Part shown: positions 61,902 through 64,000 of the stretch, one piece after another
Numbering within the stretch: the first letter of the stretch is position 1
Layout of the letters: the number at the start of each line of letters is the position of its first letter
Origin: an uncultured Ulvibacter sp.
GTDB taxonomy: Bacteria; Bacteroidota; Bacteroidia; Flavobacteriales; Flavobacteriaceae
DNA length: 64,000 bases
NCBI GenBank assembly: GCA_943789105.1
Contig: CALSSW010000001.1
Coordinates: forward strand, 1-64,000
Direction: 5' to 3'
Made by a program: the position numbers and the translations under genes
Notes under the pieces: model-generated
Seen by the model: the letters and a program-made list of their open reading frames with translations, nothing else
What the model was told of the DNA's origin: nothing
Database searches by the model: none

Positions 61902-64000
61902 ATGGATAAATATTCTTTTCTAAATGCAATTCATCCCGAGCAAATTTCGGAACTATATTCTACGTACTTAAAAACTCCAGATATTGTAGAGCCTAGTTGG
62001 CGTGCTTTTTTTCAAGGGTTTGACTTTGGTATAGAAAGCGGTAGTGTTGCAGAAGGGCTTGGTATTACGGATGCAGATACCGTTCCCCAGGATGTATTAA
62101 ATGAGTTTAAGGTTATAAAACTTATTGATGGCTACAGAACACGCGGGCACCTGTTTACCAAAACAAACCCAGTTAGAGAGAGAAGAAAATACCAACCAAC
62201 CTTAGGGCTTGAAAATTTTGGCCTACAAGAATCTGACCTTCAAACAGAATTTGAAGCAGGGTCCATTATAGGGCTTGGTAAAACAACCCTAGCAGTAATT
62301 GTAAGTCATCTTGAGGCTATTTATTGTAATTCTATTGGAGTTGAGTATATGTACATACGCAACCCAGAAGAAATTAAATGGATACAAAATTGGATTAACA
62401 CCAATGACAATGCTCCTACCTATTCTACCGAGCAACAAAAACACATACTAAAAAAATTAAATCAAGCACTTTCTTTTGAAACCTTTCTGCACTCAAAGTA
62501 TGTAGGCCAGAAGCGTTTTTCTATAGAAGGAGTTGATGCGCTGATTCCAGGGCTTGATACCCTAATGGAAAGGGGAGCAGAAAAAGGTGTAGAACAATTT
62601 GTGGTAGGAATGGCCCATAGAGGCCGTCTTAATGTCTTGACGAATATCTTCGGAAAATCTCCCGAGGATATATTTAGTGAGTTTGACTCTAAAGAATACG
62701 ATGAGGCAGAACTCTTTGATGGAGATGTTAAGTACCACATGGGCTGGACAAGTTTTAGAAAAACAGATGGTGGTAAACAAGTACGTATGGACTTGGCACC
62801 AAACCCTTCTCACCTGGAAGCAGTGAATGCTGTGGTTGGTGGTATTTCTAGAGCAAAAATAGACACAAAACTAAATGGAGATGCCTCCAAAATATTGCCT
62901 ATTTTAATTCACGGTGATGCCGCAGTAGCCGGGCAGGGTGTTGTGTATGAATTTATTCAAATGGCGCAACTCGATGGCTACAAAACTGGAGGAACCATTC
63001 ATATTGTGGCAAACAATCAAGTTGGTTTTACCACCAACTATTTAGACGCGCGTTCTTCTACCTATTGTACAGATATTGCAAAAGTAACCTTGTCTCCGGT
63101 ATTGCATGTAAATGCTGATGATGTCGAGGCGGTTTGCCATGCCTTTAGCTTTGCGCTAGATTTTAGACTTGAGTTTGGGCGTGATGTATTTTTAGATATT
63201 TTAGGGTATAGAAAGTATGGACACAATGAGGGAGATGAACCCCGTTTTACCCAGCCTAAATTGTATAAGGCAATTGCAAAACATCAAAACCCTAGAGATA
63301 TTTACGCTGCAAAATTAGTCCAACAAAATTGTATTGATGCCGGATATGTAAAAAAACTAGAGCAACAATACAAAGACGAGCTCGAAGATGATCTGCAGGC
63401 GTCTCGAAAAAAAGACAAGACTGTTATTACCAAAATACTAGCCGATGATTGGGAAGGATATACCCTTGGCAGAAAGGAAGCTATCCTAGCTCCTACAGAC
63501 ACAACATTTGCTTTAAAAAACCTAGACAAACTAGCCGAGGGGATTACAAAATTACCTGCAGACAAAAATTTTATGCGTAAAATAGAGCGCATTATTGCAG
63601 ATAGAAATAAACAATATACCCAGCACAATAGCTTAGACTGGGCAATGGGAGAGCTGTTGGCTTATGCTTCTTTAATGGAAGAAGGGTTTGATGTTAGAAT
63701 CTCTGGTCAAGATGTAGAGCGCGGTACCTTCTCTCACAGGCATGCAGTTATAAAAACAGAAGAAGAAGGGGAGCGTATCAATCTTCATAACAAACTTGAT
63801 TTACAAGGTAAAATGCATATCTACAATTCACTACTCTCTGAGTACGCTGTTGTAGGTTTTGATTATGGCTATGCTATGGCAAGTCCTAAAACATTAACCA
63901 TTTGGGAAGCACAGTTTGGAGACTTCTCAAACGGAGCGCAAATTATGTTAGATCAATACATATCTGCAGCAGAAAGTAAGTGGAAAACACAAAACGGTCT
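61902..64000 (+). CDS. sucA: 2-oxoglutarate dehydrogenase E1 component, N-terminal part (runs off right edge)
   Basis: ATG at 61902, open to edge: MDKYSFLNAIHPEQISELYSTYLKTPDIVEPSWRAFFQGF; VVGMAHRGRLNVLTNIFGK; HGDAAVAGQGVVYE; YRKYGHNEGDEPRFTQP. Confidence 0.96.
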   Translation, partial: MDKYSFLNAIHPEQISELYSTYLKTPDIVEPSWRAFFQGFDFGIESGSVAEGLGITDADTVPQDVLNEFKVIKLIDGYRTRGHLFTKTNPVRERRKYQPTLGLENFGLQESDLQTEFEAGSIIGLGKTTLAVIVSHLEAIYCNSIGVEYMYIRNPEEIKWIQNWINTNDNAPTYSTEQQKHILKKLNQALSFETFLHSKYVGQKRFSIEGVDALIPGLDTLMERGAEKGVEQFVVGMAHRGRLNVLTNIFGKSPEDIFSEFDSKEYDEAELFDGDVKYHMGWTSFRKTDGGKQVRMDLAPNPSHLEAVNAVVGGISRAKIDTKLNGDASKILPILIHGDAAVAGQGVVYEFIQMAQLDGYKTGGTIHIVANNQVGFTTNYLDARSSTYCTDIAKVTLSPVLHVNADDVEAVCHAFSFALDFRLEFGRDVFLDILGYRKYGHNEGDEPRFTQPKLYKAIAKHQNPRDIYAAKLVQQNCIDAGYVKKLEQQYKDELEDDLQASRKKDKTVITKILADDWEGYTLGRKEAILAPTDTTFALKNLDKLAEGITKLPADKNFMRKIERIIADRNKQYTQHNSLDWAMGELLAYASLMEEGFDVRISGQDVERGTFSHRHAVIKTEEEGERINLHNKLDLQGKMHIYNSLLSEYAVVGFDYGYAMASPKTLTIWEAQFGDFSNGAQIMLDQYISAAESKWKTQNG

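Noticed and set aside
1-64000. CRISPR array or cas genes
   Set aside because: No regularly spaced short repeats and no Cas-like protein seen.

Overview
Flavobacteriia-like (Bacteroidota) chromosomal window. Most of it is housekeeping: mfd (cut by the left edge), acs, fbp, aspartate kinase, mgtE, rsmA, serS, ribF, pth, rplY, prs, marC-like, nrdB/nrdA, PiT, dgt, dxs, tadA, aspS, an RND efflux operon, a polyprenyl synthase and sucA (cut by the right edge). The accessory hotspot is about 21.0-26.95 kb. It holds paralogous secreted or surface protein genes (T9SS C-terminal domain, S74 tail-fibre-like domain, and a decayed lectin-fold-like pseudogene). Copied promoter/leader segments (150 bp, identical by eye) and copied 147-bp trailers carrying a strong hairpin lie between the genes, and the array ends exactly at the 3' end of a tRNA-Leu(CAA) gene. 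Remnants resembling the tRNA 3' end recur at each internal boundary, which suggests a tRNA-anchored tandem cassette array. Other points of interest are a candidate orphan structured small RNA between aspS and the RND permease, a structured nrdB leader with repeated TGTTGAAAA boxes, and three conserved genes (S41 protease, PiT transporter, HlyD-like adaptor) each broken by exactly one extra nucleotide. All product calls come from reading the protein sequences by eye; no database search was run.
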